DNA of 64,000 nt from assembly GCA_039881145.1 (NCBI GenBank), contig JAYKKI010000015.1:26526001-26590000 (forward strand). The letters are read 5' to 3'. The DNA is from Druceiella hillmani (taxonomy: Eukaryota; Arthropoda; Insecta; Lepidoptera; Hepialidae). The position numbers and the translations under genes are program-made. Shown here one piece after another: positions 12,064 through 25,380 of the stretch (position 1 is its first letter; the number at the start of each line of letters is the position of its first letter). The notes beneath the pieces were generated by a model that worked only from the letters and a program-made list of their open reading frames with translations, did no database searches and was not told the origin of the DNA.

Positions 12064-12131
12064 AGAGACACTTTGAAATGTAAGAGGTATTAACGTAGAG
12101 AGACACTTTCAAATGTGAGAGGTAATAACGG
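12064..12131. repeat. 35-bp imperfect tandem duplication
   Basis: AGAGACACTTTGAAATGTAA with GAGGTATTAACGT is repeated at 12099 with about four changes. Confidence 0.85.
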
Positions 12132-14719
12132 GTGAGAATTATTAACGTTAAAATGATTATGTAAACGAGAGAATTTTGGTAACGAATAAATCATTTGGGA
12201 AAAATAAAAATATACCTACCCATTATGAAATATGTACGAGTAAACAGGTAATTTTCACTAGTTTATTAATATTGGAAATACTATTTGGTATAGGTTAAAA
12301 GAATGAAAGCCAAGAAAATATAGTAACAGGAGTGAAGCTACAATGTAAACTGTACTAGCTTAACTCATTTCATAAGTTTCATATAAGGACAGCATAAGGA
12401 GTGCCAAGATATAATTATCCTATAAAGGTATAAAGAATTCGCACTGATACGTAGACACAAAGAAAGTGACATATGAACTCGATACAGTCGGATACTTGGC
12501 AATTTTTTATATTTTATCACTTATATAAACATTTATATAGAACGTGGCCAGGGAAATTGGATTTTTATCCCCCTGAACGTTTTTATTTTTGTAACGAAAT
12601 TCTTCTTTCTCTTGTTAAAGAAGTGAATATTTCTGCATCATTATATTAGTAAACAATTAATGAATTTTATTATCCTGGTAAGTAGAATACATTATCAATA
12701 TCTTAAGGACAATAATATTCTCCCCTTTTATTCATTTGATACTAATATTTATTATGGGCATATTGAAAACATAATTTGACGTAACGCTTTCTTTAAAATA
12801 GTCATTTTTGTGTTTTAGTCGTTTCAATCAACAATTTAATCAATATTTGTTTACATTATTTGAAAGCTATTTAATGCTATCAGGGGAAGTTAAGGAGCCT
12901 AAACAATTTTTTTATAATGTGTATTTGCATTTTTATAATAAATGTGTTAATATTATTAAGCACGAATATTTAAGACTATGTGTAAATGGGATATAATAAT
13001 TCATTAAAGAGGATTTGGTTCGGACGGCCAAAAATGGTTAATTCAAAAAGAAATGTGAATTTAAAATCAGTATTTTTGTCCTTTTCAAACATGTTCAAGA
13101 TATACCAAATCATTTAATACAAAAAAAAATTATCTCAATTAAAATTTCTAAACAAATGGTGTCTGAAAACGTTTTAATTGTTATATAAACAAAAAAATGA
13201 ACCTTTTAATGTTTTTTACTTTCTTTAGGACTCTAAACAGAAATTGTCCATGGTGTTATGAAAACAAAACTAGTTAGGATAATGAGTTTATTATTAATTT
13301 AAATTGCATTTGTAGAGGTTCAGCAAACTTACTGCAAGAATATTCGGCTATCGCTCGAAGCAATAAAAGAAACTCGAAATATTGTTTTTCCAGGCAAGGT
13401 TCAGCTTTAAATAAATACATAAGGGTATAATTAGTAGGCTTACATCGACCGCTCTTTTGCGAAATAGGTGGAAGTTTACACTCGACAATGTTTATCTTTA
13501 AAATACTATTTGACAATGCCGTTAATATTAACTAGTCTTCAGTGCTGAATTTAAATTGTTTTCTTTTCATTTATACACAATATATACCCGATATACACAA
13601 TATTTTTCATATCATGTGTAATGATATCAGCTTTCTTCCACATGATTAACTTTCCCCAATTGTGGGAATGGCGTTGCATTTCAACCGATTTTTTCTGTTC
13701 CATTCACAATCTCAGAATTACGATCGTGAAATATGTGAATCAGATCGCTCATAATTTTCAATATCTGTTATGTTTAATATCCCGAAAATTTTGTATTTAA
13801 TAATTTCTTCATGTTTATTAACTCATATATCTCTTTTTCTTTAGATAATTAAAAAAAAATCTCATAGTTAAATATGTAAACCTAGAGGTAATATTCGAGC
13901 GCATTGAATTAATATTTATAAGTGTTCGTGTTTGCTTACTATAACCATCAGAGGTGAAATGCTTACGATCTATCTATTTTTTTATGTAACGATAACATTT
14001 TTTTATTAACAAATGTATGAAAGTCTTTTTGTATTTAAAATCGCTTTTTCTCGTTCAATTTATTTCATTGTTTGTTTTTTTTAAGTAAAATGAATCCACA
14101 TCCTCTACGTAGCTCTTAGTGGCATCACATTTATGTCATATGACTTGGAAATACTTTCAGAAACAAGTTAGGCGGATAATAGTGCTTTCTTCTGAAACAA
14201 AAATACTTTAATTTTATCGGTACTTGACTCATCCTTAACGTGTCAGTAAATACGTTATTTCAGTTGAAAGATTCTATTCTTGATTACATAACAGAAGGAA
14301 TGTTTATAATAGTTTGACAAATGGTACAGCAAAATAAATTTATTCGACGATAAACTTCGTTTTCATTCATCACAAGTCTAAAATGCTTTTACACTTTCAG
14401 ATTTTAAGACTGATTTTGATAATATTTTGTCATGAGAGTTACTTCAGTATCTATTTCAATTGAATTTATTTATCTGCTCGTGTTTTTTCTTAAATGGTAA
14501 CATTACAATAAATACCGCAATACAATACCAGAGAAGTTAAACATGAATTAAATATGTTCAACTGAAGTCATGAGAATAATGTAAGATAACATATTTACAA
14601 TTACTATTTCACCACTTTTCGTGATCATATTCTACGTGAATATAAAAGAAGATAGCGCAATATACACATATTTAAATAAAAATCGTATTTTACGTGCATG
14701 TATTTTAATGGTATTTTAC
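12132..14719. other. Non-coding AT-rich stretch
   Basis: Frames at 12808-12996 and 13274-13516 are short, use AT-rich codons and match nothing. No element or RNA gene is visible. Confidence 0.45.
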
Positions 14720-14833
14720 TTATCGCCGTGGTGTATTGGATTGATCACAATGCATACGGGCTTTGGCGACGCGGCGTACCACGGGGATATGGGCAGCTTG
14801 TCGAGCAGGGCTGGACTGGATTTCTGGTTGGCT
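14720..14833. other. GC-rich island, candidate exon (strand ambiguous)
   Basis: A GC-rich block stands out sharply from its flanks. On the plus strand an ATG at 14750 opens 28 codons (peptide begins MHTGFGDAAYHGDMGSLSSR) that end exactly, in phase 0, at a donor GGCT|GTAAGA; about three quarters of third positions are G or C. On the minus strand the same boundary reads as an acceptor, CCTCTTACAG, opening 36 codons (begins NQKSSPALLDKLPISPWYAA) to a weak donor AA|GTAAAA at 14720. Either could be a real exon. The plus reading would be a first coding exon; its His/Gly/Ser-rich N-terminus is of a kind common in developmental regulators, which is only a guess. I do not recognise either protein. Confidence 0.4.
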
Positions 14834-15976
14834 GTAAGAGGTAGCTCCACTAGCAATGAGTCCTACATTTATATCAATTAGATACATTAAAGTAGATAAA
14901 TAAAAGAAATTTACAGATCGTCGATAATCACAAAGAGGAATTTAGTATCTAGATATTTTACCACTTAGGAGATTTTCTTATCTTTATAATAGTATTATGT
15001 CAACATCATCTTGGTGATGACATAAAATTTAATAACCCTCTATCATTACCAGAAAGCCTAATCCTTGCAGGTTATTCTTCTCTTAACTTCACTATTTTCT
15101 AATGAACTAATTTATTATTATTCCAAAATTATATACATAACAACGTTTAAATTTACCAAGATGTTCTATTTATGTAATAATCCAGATAGTTACACACTTA
15201 AAAGACTAGAGAGGAATGGAAATATTGTTAAAGAAAATAAGCCTCAATTTTTACTTCTTTAATTTCTCATAAAAATAATAATTTTCTAAGTTTTGGGCCC
15301 ATTTTTTCGGTCAAGGTAGCAATGTCAAATTTTTTAAACAAAAAGCTGACGAAATAAGAAAGTTTTCGAAGTAGATTTTCAAAAAAGATATGTGAATATT
15401 TTTTTAAATAACCTCAAAATTTCGGTTCAAAATCTGATGTTTAGAATATCTCGTGTTTCCGTTATTTTTTGGCGCCTTTTTAACATGTCTGAAAATAAAT
15501 ATTTTTATTCAGATTATGTCAGTTAGTCCTCTCATTAATAAAATAAATATAAATTTCCTATCACGACGCTAGTTATTCACGCCGCAAATAAACATCGTGT
15601 CTTCAGTCTATGAGTTCGGCTAAAAAAACATTTATAACTCAGAAACTATCAAGAATCACTAAACATGGGATACATGGGGATGTTTCAGATAGGCCTCGAT
15701 ATTCTCTACTTCTGTACTTTTGTTTGACATTATATTTTGTGACACCTATGTTTAAGTGTTATCGTTTTATTTGCCCCAATTTCTTGCTCCAGACAGCCAC
15801 GAAGAGTTCCCATACTATTGTACACTATATTCTAAGATCATTTAATTAAAATAAGCGTAAGTCATTTGTAGAACGAAGACTCTCGTCTTCTTATTGTGTA
15901 TTTGCCTATCTCGATTATCCATCTCTATTAATATTTTTTTTATAAAATACTCTGAAAGAATTATATTTATATTTTA
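14834..15976. other. Non-coding AT-rich stretch
   Basis: Frames at 15065-15262 and 15610-15849 are low-complexity or composition-neutral, and I see no homology. Nothing else is supported. Confidence 0.45.
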
Positions 15977-16066
15977 ATTGTAATTATCCACAGTTACTTA
16001 TTACAAGCCTTTGTAATAATGATGAATTACAAAGGCTTGCAATAAGTAACTGTGGATAATTACAAT
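15977..16066. repeat. 41-bp-arm near-perfect hairpin
   Basis: The arm 15977-16017 and the reverse complement of 16026-16066 agree at 40 of 41 positions, with an 8-nt loop between them. The arms contain ATTATCCACAGTTACTTATT. An RNA from either strand would form a long, almost perfect stem. This is more perfect than usual for an animal microRNA precursor. It fits a recent fold-back duplication, a tiny fold-back element or an siRNA-type hairpin. Confidence 0.9.
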
Positions 16067-19000
16067 GAATGCCTTCAAATAATTTTAAAGAAGTCATAAG
16101 TATTAAAGTTTAAAAAAATTAGTTTTTTTCAATGCTTTTAATTATTAGTTTAAGTTAATATTTGTTTTAGTTATTATATATTTATTTGTGGGTAAAAGTG
16201 CTATATTTCACGAAAATTAAGTGCAATGTGACAATTCAAGGGTATTCTGCAATCCACGTAGCACACAACAAATGGCATACCCGTCACAGTCGGTATGCGC
16301 GCAGTAGTCCAATTACAGCAAACACTTCAATAATAGAACAAAAATTCTACATTCATATTTTAGTATTTGAAACGTTGTCCTATAATACCCATAATTAAGC
16401 TGTAGTTTACTTACTGTCTTGTCGTTTCTAGAAGTAATTATCTAAACTACACGCAAGCAAACATTTAAATTTAAATATTACTAATTACCTTATTGACTGA
16501 AAATTTGGAAAAAAAATTTAAGTGTATTTAACATTTTTGATTAATATTATCCTTCAACTTATCTTTTCATCATGTTCGTATGAACAGAAATAGTAAAAAA
16601 TTCACAATTCCCATCGATATATTATTTTTTGGATATCGCAAAATATTGCCAAATATATGTTCCTTATTTTTTCCAACACACTATCAGTCCGAAATAAATC
16701 TTTGAATTAGTATGCTTTTACTGTAATAATGTTTAACACCCCTTTTAAATGTGTTATTCAAAATTTTTAAACAATTTACATATATAATTTATTATACATA
16801 TCATAATTTTATTCAAAACATCAAGAAGTATTTTGAATAAAATTAATTTGGCCCTAAAAATAATTCAATTACACGGAAGCTCATAAACTTATGTCCATAA
16901 TTGTGAAAATACAAATTAAATACCTAGATTTTAATATGAAAACAAAGTTTTGCAATTCAACTGCTTTAATTTGCGAACAGATATGCGCCGAGAAGTCCTT
17001 AACAAAGGAATGGAAGCTTATTTCCTCAGTTTTCATTGATAATGCTGCCTTGAATGGTTTGAAGAGCTATTACTTTAACTTTGATAACTTTCTCATATCT
17101 GCTCATAGGGGTACAGAAACATCACATTCCTTTGTTGTTCATTAATTAAATTAGGTATTTAAAAACTTGTCAAGAGCTAAATTGAGTAATATACCGCAGC
17201 TAAAATTATAAGGTAGAATGACACATATGTTTGAGCTATTAAAGACATGGAACATAATCAAGATTGAATGGATAGTTTGTAATAACTAGAGTAAGTCATC
17301 TTATTTTTAATTTAATGCACTCACAGCCTTCCCGAGTAAGTCCAACTAAATTGATATTAAATCTTTGGCAAACACTACTATTATTTTTATTTGACTTGCT
17401 GAAATGTCTATTATTTTAACCTTCTCGTAAAATCTGTAAATAATAAGATAGTCTTCGGAACTTGTCCGACTAATATGCCTTTCTTCTCAATAAATATATC
17501 TTTGTTTTAAAATTAATATTATCAATGTCTTAATTAATTTGTAAATGATGTTAACGTTAATTTATTTTGTAGTATTGTGAAATAATGTTAATTTGTAATA
17601 TTATAATTTATTAATTATTATGATAATTTGTTAATTTGCAACGTTAATTGTAATAGTGTGAAATCCCAATTCTCTTGCCTTTTTCTCAAAAAAGAAACCT
17701 ACGCTTCTACAAAACACTTTTCCTTAAAAATGCGCGTACTATTTTACGCATACATTTTATTACTGACCATTTACGTAAATGCAAAAGCGTAAAACGAAAA
17801 AAATGTAATAAAATGGATAATGTGAACTAAACAAATATATTTACAAGTTGGAAAGAAAGACTAATTGGAAAAAAATAACGGCAGAGAAATCTTTTTAATT
17901 TCACTCTTGCATATTTGCTTCATTCGTTTTTTTTAATTTACATCATATTGAAAAAGTCAACTATTAAATGAAAATATTGATCATTTTCCTCTTGAAATTG
18001 AAAGAAAGTAATTTTAGTAGAAACAATATTCCCTAAAATAGATATCCTCATATAAATAAGTCGCCTTTTACATAAACGGCAATATACATATTAATGGCCA
18101 TTTAAATGTTATAGTCTATGTAAAGTATTATGATTTTAAAGTATTACGTATCAAATTATTACGTTAAAGAAAATGTCTCTGTCTAAATATCTACTTCGAT
18201 GTATTCTTGATGCCGTAGATATATAAGATCTTGAAAAGCGCTCAGATTAAGCAAGAATTTCACTCGTCTACAAAGAGAATGCTATGTAAGGATAAATGGA
18301 TTAGCGTGATGTACAATGTCTCTGCATGATTAGTGTTTACTACAAAATCCTGTTTAGTACTTGAAAAAAGGATTAAATTAAGCTATCGACTTTCAAGTAA
18401 AATAAATTTAAGCAATTAAAAAGCTAATGCTGAGATTTTGATATAACTTTTTTTTTACGTCTTAATGTTCGAGCGTACAATATTAGTATACCTGTAGTTC
18501 TAATTTCTGATTCAAAACCTGAGCGATTATGAAAGATAATATTCCTGAAATTGCAAAGTAGTTTAATAGCATTTTAACGGTGAAATATAACAAATATATG
18601 AGTAAAGCGAGTCCATTACAAGAACTTAAAGAAATCATATATCAATTTTCTATACAAAAGTTTAATCCACAGAATAATTTATTTCGCTTGAGGTCTATAA
18701 TAATATTAAAGTGATTTTTATACATAAAACCCATTTCAACATTTCTATTTAAATACATTATAATAAAATATAATAAAAATTTAATTTTTTCGATGACTGT
18801 GGAAGAAACTTCATGACAGGCGAATATAGCGAATAGCAATTTGAAAATTTTCACTTTCATTCGCTTCATTTTTCGTAAAACTCGCTGTATACCGTATTAT
18901 AAAAAAAAATTATATTGCCACATCACAACATTTTTCACAGTAAACTTTTCCAAATCTCATAAATTTAGGTATTTTGAATAAAGACGAGAGGTGGATATCG

Positions 19001-19574
19001 ATGAGTACTATAAATATTCACGGTACTCTTGGTAGGGTGTTATTTTTTTAAGTAAAAAATATTTATTTCTTTAAGTATGAAAGATAATTAAGGCAAATAT
19101 TTCACCGTGTAAGTAAATTAAATATCTATGCACGAAAATTACGCTGACTCTGTATTTGTTCATTCGACAACATTTATTGTATTATATTACGAATGCAAGT
19201 TAAATCGATGGTAAAAAACTACCATTAATTCATGAGTATTCTACGAACTTAAACATTTATTTGAGATTATACCGTCATGGTCAGTTGGTTAAACATATTA
19301 TTCCGACATATTCAAATTGTTAAATAAACCTACGTGTCACCTTACCGTTTCTAAACACGATTACGAAACTCTCTGCATTCCAGACTTTTCTGCACGCAGA
19401 AATACAGTGCGGATATAAGTAATGCTATTTATGAACCTAACATCCACGCTATAAATTAGCACCGCATATGGCTCTGTTCAAAATTCAGTTATTACTGTTT
19501 TGAAAATATGCTTGTGAAGAATATTTATATAGTACTGCTACTACTAGTAATAGTAGTTATAGTAGCAATGAAAG
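16067..19574. other. Non-coding AT-rich stretch
   Basis: Frames at 16186-16398, 16891-17145 and 18642-18869 are short with no family features. Around 17510-17660 lies low-complexity TTAAT-rich sequence. Confidence 0.45.
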
Positions 19575-19747
19575 TTATTCACAATTAAATGAAACTACGT
19601 GATGTAGTATTACTTCTACTTCCTTTAATTTCTTTACCACAACCTAGGTTTCGTTGTATTACAACATCTTCAGGTGGGATAGTAGTAAAGAAATTAAAGA
19701 AAGTAGAAATAATACTACATCATGTAGTTTCATTTAATTGTGAATAA
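19575..19747 (-). repeat. Fold-back element with hammerhead-like apex
   Basis: Arms 19575-19637 and 19685-19747 are inverted copies of 63 bp with three mismatches. The 47-nt apex, read on the minus strand, fits a type I hammerhead ribozyme. CTGAAGA (19673-19667) matches core C3-A9. A 5-bp stem II (GTTGT/ACAAC, loop AAT) ends in C11.1, then GAAA (19652-19649). A short stem III lies within the palindrome AACCTAGGTT, and a permissive GUU cleavage triplet ends at 19641. Stem I is CCAC (19677-19674) with GTGG (19640-19637), then an 8-nt bulge on the 5' side, then the long arm stem. The one departure is an extra U (19666) between A9 and stem II. Hammerhead motifs are known in Penelope-like retroelements and retrozymes. 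No coding region is present, so this would be a non-autonomous piece. Confidence 0.6.
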
Positions 19748-21800
19748 TGAATTTCTACAAAATTAACGCCAAAAAATTCAATAAATGAAAGTATTATAAT
19801 AACAATAAAAAATGGTAACAGAAGCATAATTAAATAAAATTATGAGTCACCAAAAGTCACCGAACTATCACAATGAATTTAGGTTTATTCGCAAAAATAA
19901 AAAAATATAAACATTTTGCAATAGTTGTATAGCATAATTGTCGATTTTGACGTACCAATTACATTGTAGAGATTATTGAATAGTCTGTGGTAATATAATT
20001 GAATCCATTAAGACCAATTGCAATCGTGGAAAACAACAAGTTAAAAAAAAAGATATTGCGACGAACAGACATTTTTACATTTTATAGTATCCAAATACCT
20101 TCTATCCATCCTGCGAATGTTTTCTGAAATAAGCGGTAGGAAAAGTTTAATATGTTTATATTTATAGCTTTAAAATATGTTTAGGTACTGAAAATTATGC
20201 TTTGACGTTATTCATCGTAATGAAATCAATCCCTATAATGATATGTAAGCATAACAATAAATAACCGAAATATGCTACATCACTTTACATAACCGTAATA
20301 TTAATGTATCAATACGAAATTTGATGGAAAGGAGACGCTTCGAGGGAAATTGGCAGAAACATTTACAGAAGGATCCGTCTCTTTTTAATCTTTGGAAATC
20401 TTTTTTTAGCTTTAGAAATTACATAAACATAGCCAACAACTTGGTTTTTGTTCAGTTTTTGGTGACTACGCAATATAAAAAGGTAGACGCATCATATATA
20501 ATTGACATAAAGGGAAGATCAGATAAAAGGAGAGAATAATTTGCATGGTAACGACACGTCATAATGTCCGAGGAAGTTCGAATTGCAAAAGTTAGCTTCC
20601 AGGCTTGTGACTTCTGCATTTTAGGCTTCCGAAGGGATAATTCTAATTTATTATCTACTTAAAAATTCTACAATAAATGAGTATATCACGCGCGTCACTA
20701 AAGGAAAGTCCGTCAAGATATTGTGGAAAAAAGAAGAAGCAAACCGGCTAAAGGAATTTTGTTTTTACAAACCATCGGATCGTGTCACATTGAAAAACTT
20801 GCCTTGAGGACGACAAGCTTTGAAAAAATTAACCACTCACCTCACAGTCTAAATCTAGTGTTTACTTTCTATTCGTCGCCTAAAGAAAACAGCGATCGGA
20901 AAGCATTTTGATAGCAAACGTGTGGATTATTTTCTACATATGGATGTTCATGAAGAATTCATTATAGTGAAATAAAATGGAATAAATAGAAAGATGTTTT
21001 TTTAAATTTTCTTCATCTTTTTTTTCTTACTCGAAAATGTTAGTTTACTCCAATAAGCTATTGATTAAAGCTGGAGGTGCACAAACGATAATGCTGACAT
21101 TGATTATCTACAAATTTAAAAATTGATTTTAAAATACAAAGCGAAAATATGTAATTTTGTTCATAAACATAAATTATTGCTATTCGTATTGTTACAGCAG
21201 TATTTCAAACTCAATTCATATTTTTTGAGTAAGCATTGCTCATTAAACTTTACGCTCCTGTCTCAAAATTTAAATCTTTACAAACATATATTGTTCTTCC
21301 GAAAATAGGCCCGAAGACAAAGTTTCAATATTAATTGATTTTATACATATATACGTAAGTCAATTTCAATATAACTAAATTTTAAATGAATGAATACATC
21401 CCACATAGTAAAATTAACGCGTGAAAAACTACTTTCACTCAGATATAGTATGTTATTTCACTGATGTGACGCTACAACCGTTCGCTATTTACTGCATCCT
21501 TGATGACTGTAAAAATTTTATGTAGTCCACAAAAAACAACAACAGAATATCACCGGGCAACCAATATCGTTTTCCAGAATAGTGAAAAGTAGGGGCCCGA
21601 GATTCAAATTTGTAACTTTCCCACGCAAGGGATAGGTGCCTGTTGTAAACGTAACTTTAAATATTTGCATCAAAGGTTTCATGATAATATCAGCTTAAGC
21701 TTTAAATGTGTCCTAGGTATACTGTCGGGACCAATTGACCTCTTTAGATTGGAGAAAGCAAGATAAAGATAATTATTAGAGGCAAAAAGCAACAAAAATG
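19748..21800. other. Non-coding AT-rich stretch
   Basis: Frames at 20321-20539, 20723-20911 and 21123-21308 are unsupported by homology or composition. Confidence 0.45.
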
Positions 21801-21826
21801 ATCGATACGTAGATATACGTATCGAT
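21801..21826. repeat. 11-bp-arm hairpin
   Basis: ATCGATACGTA pairs exactly with TACGTATCGAT across a 4-nt loop. Pairing continues outward imperfectly. Confidence 0.8.
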
Positions 21827-24800
21827 TATCTTTATTGTTTTTCGTTCATTGTTACTTTCTAGTCTGTTAAATTTCTCATTGGTAGCGTTACTATTGGGTT
21901 CAAAAAAATCATTATTGTGATAGATCCTCCCTAGATCTTACTAGTTTCAATACCTCCCTACATTTGCTAGTTTCAATAAAATTTGATAAAGAAATAAACA
22001 AATTACCTAATTTGTATTATTTAATAAGTATGAAAACACAACTCGTGAAAGGGCGATTTTTATATTTCACATTATTTCAATAAGTATAAAACATATTCGT
22101 GACCCATTTTACTTGCTTGTGATTGGGACGCATCATTGAAAAACGTTTGTAATTTTTTTTTGCAAAATACACTCATTGCAAAATAAAATACAAATTAATC
22201 AATAAATATTAGAATATACTCTTTTTAAAGAACTAACCATCTCCCGTTTTATTTTAAAATTCGTAACAGTCGCACAATGTGAAATGAAAATGAAAAGAAC
22301 TAATTTTATTTCACAAAAATTATCAATTTCTTTCTGAACCTACGTAAGATAATTGCCATAAAAGGGTCAGATATATGTGAGTGGGACATTATATACACAT
22401 CTGAGCTAAAAGTTTGAATTTAGTAAATAGGCATGAATACATTAACAGAGTAATGAATACATTACAGAGCAGCAGTTGTAATATTAGCACTTATTATTAA
22501 CGAAAAAAAAAATGTTGATCAAATTTAGGTTGTTTTTTGTTAACTATTTCGCTCGTGAATAACTATATTCCACGCTCATATTATACATATTTTTTGATGT
22601 CGAAAACTCTGGGTTTATCTTTTTGATGTCAATTATATATTTTAAGAAAATTTAGAAAGTAAAAGTCATAAACTTATTATAATATACTACATATTTTTTT
22701 TCTTATAAGTTTTCCACTAATTTCTTCTCACGTATAGTTAGTCATCTTCCTCCAAGTCACACACAGGATTAAGATGGTGTCTTGCAAAAATTTGTTATGT
22801 ATTTTTTTATTTAAACTGGATATCTTAAATTTCACAAATGCAAGACAATGTTCTGTCAGATACTTTTACACAAGCTCGTCTTTCACAAATCGTCATTCGG
22901 TGATTTTTACATTATTGTATTTAACTACAAATATGTTTATGATGGAAGTTTTACTTAGTATTTAATATTGATGTAGAATTGTTCAGCATTTCTATTTATG
23001 CTACACTTCAATCAAAATTTAAATAAATAAATAAGAATATTTTACAAGTTGAGTTATATTAAAATATACATTGTTATACCAGTAATAAGTTTACAAACCA
23101 GTAATGTAAGTAATTTGCGTAATTCATTTGCAGATTCATCCTCTTCTAAATACAAAAATGACTTCCAAAGCAACGATGTCGTTTCAATCATTATATATGA
23201 ACAAAAAAAAAGTTCGTATTTTTATTCAACTAATATATGAAAATAATCTTTAAAGTCCATTGAAAAGTCAAAAATAAGTATAAAAGCAATGGGTTGTAAA
23301 AAAATCGAAGAGAAAATAAAAAAGTTCATTTTATTCTCTAGCACCTGAAGTTTGTCTTTTTACGTACTTACGTACTCTTAATGCGAAGTTATCAATGCCA
23401 GATAAAAAATCAAAGTGCACAAATTATTTTGATTATTTTGTAGGTAAACGTTAAACAGTGAAAATTGCTGCTTTTTATCCTATTAATATGCATAAATCAC
23501 TAAATTACTATGTACAAGATACACTTAAATACGATTCCTCAAGTTTGTTAAAAAATTTATTAAACTATACCTTTATGGCAATAATTTGGATATTGAGTTG
23601 GTTAATTAAGGCAGTTGTTATGTAAAACACATTGTCAACGAAATTCACTGACTTTTTGGTATATTATTCAAATTATAAATGTCTAACTTATTTTAAAATT
23701 TAAAAATTATTTATAGTTTAATTTTAATAAACATTTTATAATTAACACTACAGAAAAAGTAATTATTTCGCCACACTTTTAATTTTATTTAAAAAATCTG
23801 TCGTGCGATTTGTATAAAACAACTTGATCAATATAAAATGATGTTATAATAACGTTTTAAAAAAAAAAGAAAATTATTTACTGCTTAGTTTTGTAAAAAT
23901 CACTCTCAAAAATTGTAAAATCAATATTTCAGGTACATACAAAAGTAACAATTCCTATAATTAAGTGTCGAAATTATTCACATGAACGGTGTCTGCATTC
24001 AATTAATTCCAGAATTTTACGATTTAAAAAGAACATGCCTTCGTAGGAATTCATAGGCGTTATATGCTTACTGCATGAAGAGACCAAAAAATATTTTGTA
24101 ATTTAGCTGAAGGTTTTAAAACCATAAAAAAATAATATAATTCAGAAGACTAAAGGAATGGTTCTAACATTAGTAATAGAATTATTTCAATTTGATATCT
24201 GTGGCAGGAATTAATTTTCATCTGCTAAATGAGAAAAAAACCTGATTGAAATTTTGTGGAAGAAACTTTCATTTTTCGAACTCAATAACCCTTTTCACAT
24301 CGGATTAAGAGTAAATTTAAACGATAATTATACACGTTTAAAAATACGTCAATTTTATTTAGTCTACATATACTTTTTTGTAAATAAAGTTTAAAGTCTC
24401 CTTGATACAGTCATATAATTTCGTCTGTAGAAAAATAAAACCAATATTCAGTATCCGATTCAATAAATTATTCAAAAGTATAAACTGGAAACGGACTATT
24501 GCAAGAAATATGTTTTTGGTATTAATAAAATTTTTCTTCTAAAAAAGTACATATTATGATAAATCTGATGTGCGGTATTATTAGTAACAAGGGTTACAAG
24601 GAAACGCTGATGGATTTTAACTTAAAATGAATGCGATACGTAGTTTTACAAAATGCTTTTCTTCATGGATTACATGTCAGGTTATAAGTTAGTTACTTCT
24701 AATCGTGTTGTATCACGTTTACAAGTAGTTATTTATGTTGAATATTCTTAACTGGAGTTTATTACTTGACGTACTTAACTATCTACATAACATGCGTGTT

Positions 24801-25084
24801 TGCTTTCTTCACTGTGTGTTATTCATAGCTTAGCTAGTTACGTGAATAATATATCAGACGCTTTTTTATTTATACAAAGGTAAGTACTTGTTGTCAGGTG
24901 TAGAATTCGATATAATATAATAGAGTTCAGGTAGCGAATACAGGTGATTTTTAGAAATTTCGGTATACCCTTTAATGCGCCAAAATTAATGTCCAAAGTA
25001 AAGACGACAAAACATAGAACTTGAGATAGTGCATCGTAACAGAGACAGACAATCACTGAACGAGAGAGCACATATCTCGAAAGT
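21827..25084. other. Non-coding AT-rich stretch
   Basis: No gene, RNA or named element is visible. Frames at 22774-22965, 23049-23240 and 24838-25071 are short and without family features. Confidence 0.45.
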
Positions 25085-25380
25085 TACGTACTCTGCACCG
25101 CGGGATGAATAAAACGGTCCTCGCCGCTGGCGCGCTTCACAGTCCATCAACGACCGTCATAAAATGCAGAGAAGGAGCTATCCATGCGCCACGCTTGGTG
25201 GTACTTCTGGCGCTCGAACGGAGAAGTTGCAATGCGCGGGCTGCAAGTTTTCCATTTTTCTATACTAAGGTATATATATAGTCTATATGTAGTAGAGTGT
25301 ACGGTATGGAGACGTGGTGCCATGCGCAACCGACTACTCGACCCCCTCCTCACTCAGTTCGACGCTGTTGTTTACTACGA
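25085..25380. other. Unexplained GC-rich island
   Basis: About 300 bp is clearly richer in G+C and CpG than anything nearby (for example CGCCGCTGGCGCGC near 25122). In its middle is a TATATATAG (25273-25281), and near its end CTCACTCAGTTCG resembles an arthropod initiator; AATAAA lies further on near 25420 and 25437. Frames span it on both strands (up to 182 codons at 25184-25732 plus) but have no recognisable domain and run on into AT-rich sequence. It may be a promoter with a 5' untranslated exon or a solo LTR. I cannot decide between them. Confidence 0.3.
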
